DNA of 16,914 nucleotides, from NCBI GenBank assembly GCA_019414265.1, contig DXMJ01000035.1, positions 1 through 16,914 on the forward strand. Reading direction: 5' to 3'. A program made the translations under genes and the position numbers. Numbering within the stretch: the stretch's first letter is position 1; each line of letters starts with the position of its first letter. Positions 6,508-13,444 of the stretch are shown here, in pieces. The stretch comes from Collinsella sp. (GTDB taxonomy: Bacteria > Actinomycetota > Coriobacteriia > Coriobacteriales > Coriobacteriaceae). The notes below the pieces were generated by a model. That model was not told the DNA's origin, ran no database searches, and was given only the letters and a program-made list of their open reading frames with translations.

Positions 6508-7227
6508 CTACATGACCATAACGTAGCGCGATCCCACGTAGTACTGCTTACCCATCAGGACCGGCTCGCCATTGGGTCCGATAAAGCCGGCGCGCAGGTT
6601 GAGCAGCGGATCGTGCGGAGCAATGCCCAGCCCAGCCGCCTGCTCGGCGTTGGCGCGAACGGCTTCGACCGTACGGCAACCAACCGAGACAATCGGCGTT
6701 CCGCCAACACGCTCGACCTCGGCAAAAATCGACTTGTCCTCAAGATCGGCCGTCAACAGCTCACGGTAGGCGTCAAACGGCACAAAGATGTTCTCTTCAA
6801 AGATGGGCTCGCCGTCGGCAGTACGCACGCGCTTGATGTGCAGCAGCAGCGCATCCTTCTGCAGGCCAAAGAACTCCATCTCGTTTTGGCGCGCCGGCAC
6901 AATCTGGCGATCGATCACGTGCGCACCGGCCTTCAAGCCGTTGCCGGCACACAGCGCGGTAAACGTCTGCAGCGTCGAGGCGTGAAATTGGCGATTGATG
7001 TGCGGCGTGGAAACAAAGGTGCCACGGCCCTGCTGCTTAACCAGGTAGCCATCGGAGCACAGCTCCTCGACGGCGCGACGCACCGTAATTCGGCTCACCT
7101 CGTACTGCTCGGCTAGCTCGAGCTCGGACGGAATACGCTCCTTGGGTGCATAAACACCTTTCTCGATCGCATCCTTGATCTCGCCGTAAATCTGCTGGTA
7201 AAGCGGTGCATTTTTGGGTGCAGGCAT
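6508..7227 (-). CDS. GntR-family regulator with UTRA domain (regulator 2)
   Basis: A 239-residue GntR/HutC-type transcription factor. Its winged helix-turn-helix covers about 8-72 (RIPSELELAEQYEVSRITVRRA, then QQGRGTFV), and a UTRA effector domain fills about 80-235. It is a near paralogue of regulator 1, sharing PLYQQ, the recognition helix RITVRRA and the wing. A pair of TATAACG-like heptamers sits in its own leader, and the same motif occurs before the PTS operon and the DMT gene, so it probably controls all three and itself. The start codon has only a weak ribosome site (GAGTGA, about 8 bases upstream). The structured element begins just after its stop codon. Effector unknown, perhaps a PTS-delivered sugar phosphate. 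Confidence 0.9.
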   Translation of the reverse strand: MPAPKNAPLYQQIYGEIKDAIEKGVYAPKERIPSELELAEQYEVSRITVRRAVEELCSDGYLVKQQGRGTFVSTPHINRQFHASTLQTFTALCAGNGLKAGAHVIDRQIVPARQNEMEFFGLQKDALLLHIKRVRTADGEPIFEENIFVPFDAYRELLTADLEDKSIFAEVERVGGTPIVSVGCRTVEAVRANAEQAAGLGIAPHDPLLNLRAGFIGPNGEPVLMGKQYYVGSRYVMVM

Positions 7228-7260
7228 ATCTAATCACTCTTATCGAAATATTGAAATAAC

Positions 7261-7276
7261 TAATACGTATATAACG
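7261..7276. promoter_or_regulatory. Operator-like heptamer pair upstream of regulator 2
   Basis: The plus strand reads TAATACG (7261-7267), TA, TATAACG (7270-7276): two related heptamers at 9-base spacing. The same arrangement occurs at 13291-13306 and 14568-14583. It lies in the leader of the regulator 2 gene, consistent with autoregulation. Confidence 0.5.
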
Positions 7277-7298
7277 TCTAGTTTCATGTTACCTCATA

Positions 7299-7327
7299 AT
7301 GATAAAACGATACACCGCATACAGCAA
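7299..7327 (-). promoter_or_regulatory. Possible promoter of regulator 2
   Basis: Minus-strand TTGCTG (7322-7327) and TATCAT (7299-7304) are separated by 17 bases. The leader would be about 65 bases and contain the heptamer pair. Confidence 0.4.
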
Positions 7328-7331
7328 ATCC

Positions 7332-8339
7332 TTACCTGCCGTCGTCCTGTTGCAGGCTGTCCTGATCGATGAGGCGCGCCTGCCTGCTGGCCATGCGCGC
7401 GGGCTTGTCGGGATCGGGCACGGCCGTGGGCATGGGCTCGTCGACATGACCGCCCCACCAGCCGCCCACAAAGTTGAGCGTATGGAACACATTGATCACG
7501 GCGCCGGGATCAATGTCGCACACCAGCTTGATAATGTCCTGGCTCTCGTAGGTCGAGACAACGGCATGCAGCAGGTACATCTTCTCGCGGCTGTATCCGC
7601 CAATGACCTCGGCACAGCTAATGCCATGCTGAAAATGGTCAACATAGGCGGTCATGACCTCGTCTGCCTTGCGTGTCGTGATCTGCAGCGTCACGCGATC
7701 GTAGCGACGATAGAAGCTGTCGATGGTCTTGGTCGAAATAAACTGGAACACGATGGAGTACGCCGCGTTGTCCCAGCCAAACATAAAGCCAAAGATCGCC
7801 AGGATAAAGCAGTTGAAACCAAAGATAACGCCCCAGATGGTCTTGCCCGTGTGGTTGGAAACCCACAGCGCGATAAAGTCGGTGCCGCCGGTGGATGCGC
7901 CGGACTTAAGCGCGATGGCAGCGCCCAGACCCGAGACCACGCCACCAAAAATGATGAGCATGATCTTGTCGCCCAAAAACGGCGCGAAGTGAAAGACGTT
8001 GAGGAACAGCGACGAGAGCATGACCTGCATCATCGAGAAGATGACGAAGCGCTTGCTAATGCCGCTCCAGCACAGGAGCGCCACGGGGATGTTGAGCGCG
8101 AGCATGCCGAGCGAGATGTCGATGTGAACGCCGCCCAGCGAGGTAACACGATCGAGCAGGACCGCGACGCCGGTGAGGCCGCTCGGAAGCAGGTCGGCGG
8201 GTTGAATGAACGCCTGGATCAGGAATGTCTGGAGAACGGCGGAAATTGTGACCGCCACGGCGGTGATGGCGCGGCGGACGATGGTGAGGCGGCCGAGCAC
8301 GAGCACGCGGTCCGTGAGCTGGTCGATGGCGTTCGCCAC
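7332..8339 (-). CDS. YitT-family membrane protein (DUF161/DUF2179)
   Basis: A 335-residue integral membrane protein. The N-terminal two thirds hold five or six hydrophobic segments (about 25-46, 55-95, 100-118, 124-145, 160-190). They carry the family-typical PADLLPSGLTGVAVLL and SGASTGGTDFIALW stretches. The C-terminal part (about 210-295) is the soluble DUF2179 domain. A further tail of about 40 polar residues ends in Gln, Asp and Arg. The molecular function of the family is not established. The GTG start at 8337-8339 has AAGGGAG 6 bases upstream. It has an extended -10 of its own and appears monocistronic, separated from regulator 2 by 104 bases. Confidence 0.88.
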   Translation of the reverse strand: MANAIDQLTDRVLVLGRLTIVRRAITAVAVTISAVLQTFLIQAFIQPADLLPSGLTGVAVLLDRVTSLGGVHIDISLGMLALNIPVALLCWSGISKRFVIFSMMQVMLSSLFLNVFHFAPFLGDKIMLIIFGGVVSGLGAAIALKSGASTGGTDFIALWVSNHTGKTIWGVIFGFNCFILAIFGFMFGWDNAAYSIVFQFISTKTIDSFYRRYDRVTLQITTRKADEVMTAYVDHFQHGISCAEVIGGYSREKMYLLHAVVSTYESQDIIKLVCDIDPGAVINVFHTLNFVGGWWGGHVDEPMPTAVPDPDKPARMASRQARLIDQDSLQQDDGR

Positions 8340-8384
8340 GTAGGCTCCCTTCGAAGGCAGATGTAGTTGTGGGGCATGTCGGCG

Positions 8385-8390
8385 ATTGTA
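8385..8390 (-). promoter_or_regulatory. Extended -10 of the yitT-like gene
   Basis: The minus strand reads TGTTACAAT, an extended -10 (TG, one base, then TACAAT). It is about 45 bases before the GTG start. No convincing -35. Confidence 0.45.
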
Positions 8391-8474
8391 ACATGGAGCG
8401 ACAGAGGGCGCCTCAATTCACCCTCTCTCGACAACCAAAACGAGCCAGCAGCCCCCCAACCAAAGAGCCAAATT

Positions 8475-8597
8475 CTAAGTGAGTAGGCTTTTCGCGACCT
8501 GCCGAGCACACCCAAAGCTGCCACTTCCGTGACCTGCGGTTTTACTAAGGCAGATACGCTTTGTGCTCGGCCTGCGCCAAAAAGTCTACTCACTTAG
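8475..8597. repeat. 123-base imperfect palindrome
   Basis: CTAAGTGAGTAG (8475-8486) is exactly complementary to 8586-8597. Further in, GCCGAGCACA (8501-8510) is exactly complementary to 8562-8571, with short CTTTT/AAAAG and GCG/CGC pairings between. The centre (8511-8561) has weaker pairings such as CTGCC/GGCAG. It occupies most of the 352-base gene-free gap between the yitT-like and HAD genes. A smaller hairpin (CCGCAAGA, 8648-8655, with 8674-8681) follows near the end of the HAD gene. Neither has a T-run expected of a terminator. Confidence 0.7.
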
Positions 8598-8691
8598 CCT
8601 GAGTCGAAGCCAAACGGATCAAATCGAAGCCAAAATGAGCCAATCCACCGCAAGAGACGTGTGAATCCGCACTTCTTGCGGCGAATTGACG

Positions 8692-9321
8692 CTACAAAGC
8701 GGTCAGAATGTCGGCGAGGTTGTCGATGACGGCGTCGGCTCCCGTTTGGTCCAGGTTAACGCCCTCGTGCGGACGCAGCGCCAGGACGCGCGCGCCGGAG
8801 CGCTTGCCGGCCTCGATGCCCAAAGGCGAGTCCTCGATAACCAGGCACTCGGTAGGCTCCACACCCAGCGCCTCCATGGCACGCAGGTAGATCTCGGGGT
8901 CGGGCTTAAATGCACTGCACTCGTGACCGCTGATGGTGTAGTCCAGCACGTCGGTGATACCGGCAATCTCCACCAGCTCGTCAATGAGCTCGCGATAGGA
9001 CGAGCTCGCGATGGCACACTTGACGCCGCGCTCGTGCAGCTCGCGCATCACCGGCTCCGTCTGCTCGTTGAGCAGCTCGGCATACGGAACAGGGTGAACC
9101 GGGCTGTAGACCTGCTTGTACTCAACGCGCAAGCGCTCGCGCAGCTCAACATCGTCGGGCACCAGCGACTTCCAGATGGCAGGCTCGTTAGACCCCGAAA
9201 GATCGGGGATCTCGTCAAAGTGGAACCCCTTTTCCTCCATAAACGCCACGCGGCGACGGTTGTAGAACCACTCGGTATCGACCAGCACGCCGTCCATATC
9301 AAACAGCACTGCCTTGATCAT
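8692..9321 (-). CDS. HAD-superfamily phosphatase/phosphoglucomutase-like hydrolase
   Basis: A 209-residue HAD subfamily IA protein with all four motifs: FDMDG (nucleophile Asp8, acid Asp10), the Ser of motif II in CAIASSS (102-108), Lys139 in FKPDPEIY, and the acidic pair in IEDSPLGIEAG (Glu163, Asp164). A helical cap domain lies at about 15-85. It resembles sugar phosphatases and beta-phosphoglucomutases; the substrate cannot be told. The frame is open to 9453, but GGAGG lies 8 bases before the ATG at 9319-9321, so translation most likely starts there. It follows the terminator of the PTS operon, so it is probably transcribed separately although it could still act on sugar phosphates made there. 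Confidence 0.88.
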   Translation of the reverse strand: MIKAVLFDMDGVLVDTEWFYNRRRVAFMEEKGFHFDEIPDLSGSNEPAIWKSLVPDDVELRERLRVEYKQVYSPVHPVPYAELLNEQTEPVMRELHERGVKCAIASSSYRELIDELVEIAGITDVLDYTISGHECSAFKPDPEIYLRAMEALGVEPTECLVIEDSPLGIEAGKRSGARVLALRPHEGVNLDQTGADAVIDNLADILTAL

Positions 9322-9336
9322 ACGCATCTCCTCCCA

Positions 9337-9369
9337 CCTGCCAAAAAGGGACAGGTTTATTTTGGTAGG
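9337..9369 (+). repeat. RGGGAC-loop hairpin
   Basis: Arms CCTGCCAAAA (9337-9346) and TTTTGGTAGG (9360-9369) pair over 10 bp including one G-U type pair. The loop is AGGGACAGGTTTA, 13 bases. Loop length and the opening RGGGAC match hairpins at 10553, 14735 and 14760. It sits just upstream of the ribosome site of the HAD gene. Confidence 0.65.
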
Positions 9370-9412
9370 TTTTATCTGGTGTTTTGCGACGCGACAGACA
9401 CGCCCCCAAAGC

Positions 9413-9443
9413 AAAAAGGGGACGGGGCGCAAACCCCATCCCC
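9413..9443 (-). terminator. Rho-independent terminator of the PTS-SIS2 operon
   Basis: On the minus strand GGGGATGGGG (9434-9443) pairs with CCCCGTCCCC (9418-9427), with one G-T pair and a 6-base loop. Five T residues (9413-9417) follow. It lies 35 bases beyond the SIS2 stop codon. Confidence 0.92.
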
Positions 9444-9477
9444 TCTCAATCAACCCGTAAGGTCTACTTACTTGTGA

Positions 9478-10461
9478 TTAGTAGGAAAGCTTCCACATGT
9501 AGCGACGCATGGTCAGCGGGTGCTGACGGGCCTCGGCGATCTGGTTGCCGTACTCGCGCATAACGGCGAGGTGCAGCAGCGGGTTGAAGTAGGTGACGAC
9601 GCTCGCGGGCACGGCGTCGGCCAGGCCGTAGTCCTTGGAGTCGATCAGAGCGACCTTGGCGCCCATGCGCTTAAGGAAGGTGAGGGCGCGGGCGTCCATC
9701 GGACGGGTGGCACCATCGGACATGAAGAAGACGTAGGGCTTACCCTCGGTGGAAACCTCGAACGGGCCGTGGAAGTACTCGCCGGTGTTGTAGGCGGCGG
9801 CGTCGATCCACTGCATCTCGGTGAACAGGAAGGCGGCGTGAGAATAAGCCATCTTCTCGGAGGCACCGGAGGCCATGAAGTAGATCATCTCGTCGTCCTT
9901 GAAGTCCTGGGCGAACTGCTTGGCGAGGCCCTTGGCGGACTGAGCGGCGTTCTCGCAGAGCTCGAAGACGTTGGTGAGGCCGGTGATCATGTCCTCGTAG
10001 TGGTCATAGCCCTCGGTCTGCTGAAGGATCTCGACAGCAAGAGCGATGGCGTAGCCGGGCTTCTCGCACTTGGCAGCGTAGTTGGCGTGGAAGCCGTGAA
10101 CGATGACGTGGTCGGCGTCGACGGTCAGAGCGGAGCCAGCCTTGTTGGTGAGGGAGACGACCGGGCAGTTGTGCTTCTTGGCGGTCTTGTTGGCCTCGAC
10201 GGTCTCGGGCGTGGAGCCACCCAGGGAGCAGGTGATCACGAAGGTGTGCTCGTTGACCCAGGAAGGCGTGTCGTAGTTGAACTCGTTAGCGGTGAAGATC
10301 TGAACGTTCAGCTTGTCCGTGTTGTTGGCCAGGAAGTACTTGGCGGGGTAAAGGTCGGACATGGAAGCGCCGCAGCCGACGAAGGCGACGCTGTGGATCT
10401 CGTGGTTGGACAGGACGTCAGCGACGATCTGCTTAGGGAGGTTAAGGTCGATCTCGTACAT
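9478..10461 (-). CDS. SIS-domain sugar-phosphate deglycase, paralogue 2 (last gene of PTS operon)
   Basis: A 327-residue two-SIS-domain protein of the FrlB/FraB/Gfr family, predicted to cleave a 6-phosphorylated Amadori product delivered by the PTS encoded upstream. Numbered from the second ATG, the first phosphate-binding segment is CGASM (30-34). The second is SLGGST, departing from the usual SxSGxT. Glu215 (TEMQW) and His231 (EYFHGPFE) form the 16-residue pair of FraB. The end MRRYMWKLSY is nearly the same as in paralogue 3. An ATG at 10468-10470 directly abuts the AAAGGA ribosome site, while the ATG at 10459-10461 is 9 bases from it, so the second is chosen. It follows EIID after a 199-base spacer with hairpins. 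Substrate is inference from context. Confidence 0.87.
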   Translation of the reverse strand: MYEIDLNLPKQIVADVLSNHEIHSVAFVGCGASMSDLYPAKYFLANNTDKLNVQIFTANEFNYDTPSWVNEHTFVITCSLGGSTPETVEANKTAKKHNCPVVSLTNKAGSALTVDADHVIVHGFHANYAAKCEKPGYAIALAVEILQQTEGYDHYEDMITGLTNVFELCENAAQSAKGLAKQFAQDFKDDEMIYFMASGASEKMAYSHAAFLFTEMQWIDAAAYNTGEYFHGPFEVSTEGKPYVFFMSDGATRPMDARALTFLKRMGAKVALIDSKDYGLADAVPASVVTYFNPLLHLAVMREYGNQIAEARQHPLTMRRYMWKLSY

Positions 10462-10552
10462 CTGACACATTCCTTTCGATTTGTTGCGGCGTCACATTGC
10501 CGGACGCTCGCAGGGTTACCGTAGTTAGGGCCGAGTCGCCGGCCCGTTGAGG

Positions 10553-10583
10553 ATGTGACAAAGGGACTATCCCTTTGTCACAT
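10553..10583. repeat. Hairpin in the EIID-SIS2 spacer
   Basis: Arms ATGTGACAA (10553-10561) and TTGTCACAT (10575-10583) enclose the 13-base segment AGGGACTATCCCT, which can extend the stem to 14 bp. The segment begins RGGGAC like the loops of the other hairpins, but its end differs. It may act as an mRNA stability or attenuation element between the transporter and deglycase genes. Confidence 0.6.
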
Positions 10584-10596
10584 GTTAGGGATGGAA

Positions 10597-10627
10597 GCCT
10601 GCCTGGGGTATGGGATGCCAGGCAGGC
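10597..10627. repeat. Second hairpin in the EIID-SIS2 spacer
   Basis: GCCTGCCTG (10597-10605) is exactly complementary to 10619-10627, with a 13-base loop. It lies about 33 bases after the EIID stop codon and has no T-run. With the neighbouring hairpin it could limit read-through or protect the upstream message. Confidence 0.5.
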
Positions 10628-10660
10628 CCCCGGGGGAAGCGGTTAGACGCTTGGTCGCGA

Positions 10661-11494
10661 CTAGGCCAGGATACCGGCCGCGGAGAGGGCGATGCCGCCC
10701 ACGATGGCGATCACGAGAAGCCAACCGGTGTTGACGTTCTTCTTGATGAGCCAGTACATAAGGCCGGTGAGGCCAAGGGAGATCATCTGGGGCATCATGC
10801 TGTCCAGGATGTCCTGGATAACGACGGTGCCGTCAGCGAACTGCAGCGGGGTGGTGGCGCCGATCAGCGTGGCGATCATGCCGCCCACGGACATAAGACC
10901 CACGATGCCGCAGACATACATGAGCTTCTCCATGAGGTCGCCGCCCTGAAGCTTGCTCAGGTACTCGTGGCCGCCCTGATAGCCCATCTTGGCTGCGAAC
11001 CAAGTAATCAGCACGGAGGGGACGATGGAGATGAGAAGGGCCAGGATCGGGCCCATGATGGAGCCCTGCTGAGCCAGCTGAACGCCCAAGCCAAAGGCGA
11101 TAACGCGGATGGTGCCCTGGAAGAAGGAGTCACCGATGCCGGAAAGCGGGCCCATAAGGGAGGTCTTGACCGCGTTAATCGAATCGGGGTTGAAGTTCTC
11201 GGGATCCTTGGCGTACTCCTCCTCCATGGAGGCGGCGAGGCCCAGGATGAAAGCGCTCGTCTGCGGGGTGCAGTTGTAGAACGCCATGTGACGGTGGTAA
11301 GCCTCTTTCTTAGCAGCAAGCTGCTTGGGGTCGGACTCGTCCGGATAGAGGCGATCGAGCGTGGGAACCATACCGTAGAGGAAGCCCATGTTCATCTGAC
11401 GCTCGTAGTTCCAAGAGGCCTGGATGGCCCAGGAGCGCCAGAAGAACTGGCTGACCTTCTTGTTCAGGGACACGTCCTTGGTTGCGGTTGCCAT
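10661..11494 (-). CDS. PTS mannose-family EIID component
   Basis: A 277-residue membrane subunit of a mannose/fructose/sorbose-family phosphotransferase system. With EIIC it forms the sugar channel. Family signatures are visible: FFWRSWAIQASWNYERQMNMGFLYGM near the start, FYNCTPQTSAFILGLAASMEE, and SLMGPLSGIGDSFFQGT, followed by hydrophobic segments toward the C-terminus. The frame is open to 11611, but GGAGG 8 bases before the ATG at 11492-11494 fixes the start. The EIIC stop codon overlaps that ribosome site (TAAGGAGG), so the two are tightly coupled. Third gene of the operon. Confidence 0.94.
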   Translation of the reverse strand: MATATKDVSLNKKVSQFFWRSWAIQASWNYERQMNMGFLYGMVPTLDRLYPDESDPKQLAAKKEAYHRHMAFYNCTPQTSAFILGLAASMEEEYAKDPENFNPDSINAVKTSLMGPLSGIGDSFFQGTIRVIAFGLGVQLAQQGSIMGPILALLISIVPSVLITWFAAKMGYQGGHEYLSKLQGGDLMEKLMYVCGIVGLMSVGGMIATLIGATTPLQFADGTVVIQDILDSMMPQMISLGLTGLMYWLIKKNVNTGWLLVIAIVGGIALSAAGILA

Positions 11495-11507
11495 AGTGTG
11501 TTCCTCC

Positions 11508-12302
11508 TTAGTCTTCGTCGTCTTCGAGCGGATCGTAGTCGGAATCGACACCGGCGGCTGCATGGGAACCGTTGAACTTGAAGCCCATGAAGACGACAGC
11601 CAGGCACACACCGATCAGAGCGACCGCGATGACGGACAGGTTGAGGTAAGCGGCGAGCAGGAAACCGATGAACAGGAACGGAGTCATACCCTTCTTGATC
11701 ATCATGGTGAGCAGCAGGGCCAAGCCGTAGGCGGTCATGATCTTGGTCGAAACGTTAAGACCAGTGGACAGCCACTCGGGAACCATGTTGACGATGGCCT
11801 GAACCAGGTCGGTGCCACCAAAGACGGCGAGGAAGATCGGCAGGAAGTACATGATGGCGTACAAACCGGAGCCGGCGCAGATGTGCATACGGTAGGCGGT
11901 CTTGAACTTTCCGTTATCAATCGCGTTATCTGCCACATGGGTGAGGACGGCGATGATGGAACGGAACACGATGCCGAGGAGCTGACCCAGGACGGCGACC
12001 GGGATGGCGATCGTCATGGCGGTCTCGGCGGAAGCATCGGTCAGGCACGCAAAGGCAGCGGCCACGATGCCGCCCAGGACCATATCGGGCGGAACGGCGG
12101 CGCCGACCTGCACCAGGCCCATGGACACGAGCTCGACGGCGGCACCGACGGCAAGACCGGTGGGCACATCGCCCAGCAGCAGACCGACGAGCGTAGCGCC
12201 AACGAGGGGCTGCTCGAAGTTAAGACGACCGAGCAGGCGGGAGTCCCACATGCAGAACACGCCGACGAGGCCGACGAGCACCGCACTGATGAACGTATTC
12301 AT
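11508..12302 (-). CDS. PTS mannose-family EIIC component
   Basis: A 264-residue polytopic membrane protein, the EIIC (sorbose subfamily) partner of EIID. The motif FEQPLVGATLVGLLLGDVPTGL near residues 29-50 is typical, as is MGLVQVGAAVPPDMVLGGI. Several hydrophobic helices follow (about 65-115, 145-165, 190-240). The cytoplasmic tail is short and very acidic (DYDPLEDDED), somewhat unusual. AAAGGAG sits 7 bases before the ATG. The 36-base gap to the EIIAB gene holds a small hairpin (CAGGC/GCCTG, 12320-12333). Sugar specificity cannot be read from sequence; an Amadori compound is inferred from the linked deglycase. Confidence 0.94.
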   Translation of the reverse strand: MNTFISAVLVGLVGVFCMWDSRLLGRLNFEQPLVGATLVGLLLGDVPTGLAVGAAVELVSMGLVQVGAAVPPDMVLGGIVAAAFACLTDASAETAMTIAIPVAVLGQLLGIVFRSIIAVLTHVADNAIDNGKFKTAYRMHICAGSGLYAIMYFLPIFLAVFGGTDLVQAIVNMVPEWLSTGLNVSTKIMTAYGLALLLTMMIKKGMTPFLFIGFLLAAYLNLSVIAVALIGVCLAVVFMGFKFNGSHAAAGVDSDYDPLEDDED

Positions 12303-12338
12303 ACCCTTCTCCTTTCAGTCAGGCAAAAGCCTGGTTGA

Positions 12339-13262
12339 TTACAGCTTGGCGTCGATGTCGACGCTCTGATACGTAGGGGTCTGCTGGACGTAGAGCTTAA
12401 TGCCCATGTCGAGCAGCTGGTTGACGTCGGCCTTCTGGGTGGCGTCGAAGAAGACGGAGCTGTCCTTGCCGCCGACCTGATCGGCACCGTCGTGGTTGGC
12501 GGTGGCGCCCAGGTTGATGGCGTCGAGCTTGTAACCCTGGCAGAACTGCAGCATCTCGGCAGTGTTGCCAAAGACAAACATGACGCGCTCGCCGAGGGTG
12601 TTGAGCTTGTCCATCTTGGCGAGGGCACGCTCGACGGTGAAGACGTTCAGGCGCACGCCCTGGGGCTTGGCCAGCTTAAGAGCGCCCTTCTTGATCTCAT
12701 CGTTGGCGGCAGCGTTGTCGACGACGATGATGCGCTCGGCCTGAACCTTGGTGGTCCAGGTAAAGACGACCTGGCCGTGCAGCAGACGGTAGTCAAGACG
12801 TGCGAGGACGATCTTGGCGGGACCGGAGCTGTGACGGGACGCCTTGGCCTTCTTGGCGGGAGCCGCGACGGCCTCGACCGGTGCGTTGGGGTTGGTCAGA
12901 CCGGTGCGGGCCTCGTTGATGAGGGCCGCGAGCTCGGCACCCTTGATGGGGGCGGGGCTCATAGCGAGCGTCAGCGCCAGCGGAATATTGAAACCGCTGA
13001 CAACCGTGAACTTCGTGCCGTTCTTGGAAAGCTCGACCATGCTGTTGTTGACCGAGCTGCCGAGCATATCGGTCAGCACATAGACGGTGTCGTCCGCGTT
13101 GAACGTGGCGATCATGGCGTCCACCTTGTTGGTGATGGGCTCCTTGTCGTCACGAGCAAGCGACACGACGTGGACGTTCGACACGTCGCCGAGAACCATC
13201 TCGAGCGTGTCTTTGGCGCCTGCGGCCAGGCCGCCATGAGATGCGAGAATGATCTGATTCAT
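12339..13262 (-). CDS. PTS mannose-family EIIAB fusion
   Basis: A 307-residue cytoplasmic phosphoryl carrier with EIIA (about 1-120) and EIIB (about 148-307) fused, as in ManX. HPr phosphorylates EIIA at His9 (ILASHGGLAAG). The phosphate then passes to EIIB at His162, in the pattern ARLDYRLLHGQV, and on to the incoming sugar. The domains are joined by an Ala/Pro/Lys-rich linker (about 122-147). First gene of the operon EIIAB-EIIC-EIID-SIS2. The ATG follows GGAGGAGG closely. Heptamer repeats of the TATAACG type lie 17-45 bases upstream, indicating control by a GntR protein, most likely regulator 2. Confidence 0.95.
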   Translation of the reverse strand: MNQIILASHGGLAAGAKDTLEMVLGDVSNVHVVSLARDDKEPITNKVDAMIATFNADDTVYVLTDMLGSSVNNSMVELSKNGTKFTVVSGFNIPLALTLAMSPAPIKGAELAALINEARTGLTNPNAPVEAVAAPAKKAKASRHSSGPAKIVLARLDYRLLHGQVVFTWTTKVQAERIIVVDNAAANDEIKKGALKLAKPQGVRLNVFTVERALAKMDKLNTLGERVMFVFGNTAEMLQFCQGYKLDAINLGATANHDGADQVGGKDSSVFFDATQKADVNQLLDMGIKLYVQQTPTYQSVDIDAKL

Positions 13263-13278
13263 CTTGCCTCCTCCTTTT

Positions 13279-13306
13279 CGTTATGGTCATTATAACGTCT
13301 TATACG
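13279..13306. promoter_or_regulatory. Operator-like heptamers upstream of the PTS operon
   Basis: On the plus strand CGTTATG (13279-13285), TATAACG (13291-13297) and TTATACG (13300-13306) occur close together. The last two have the same 9-base spacing as the pairs before regulator 2 and the DMT gene. They overlap the best -10 of the operon. Confidence 0.55.
13289..13294 (-). promoter_or_regulatory. Candidate -10 of the PTS operon
   Basis: The minus strand reads TATAAT exactly, 26 bases before the EIIAB ATG, and is embedded in the heptamer repeats. An alternative -10, TATACT, lies at 13325-13330. Neither has a clear -35. Confidence 0.4.
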
Positions 13307-13444
13307 TTGCTTATATTGCTAATTAGTATAAAGACCGTTCGCGGGTGAAAATCGACCGTTGACGGGTTTAACGCAATCGAAACGTTGGTGCAGGGTAGGT
13401 CGGCGCTGTCTTGGCGACGCCCGATCAGACGCCTCGCCAATCCC

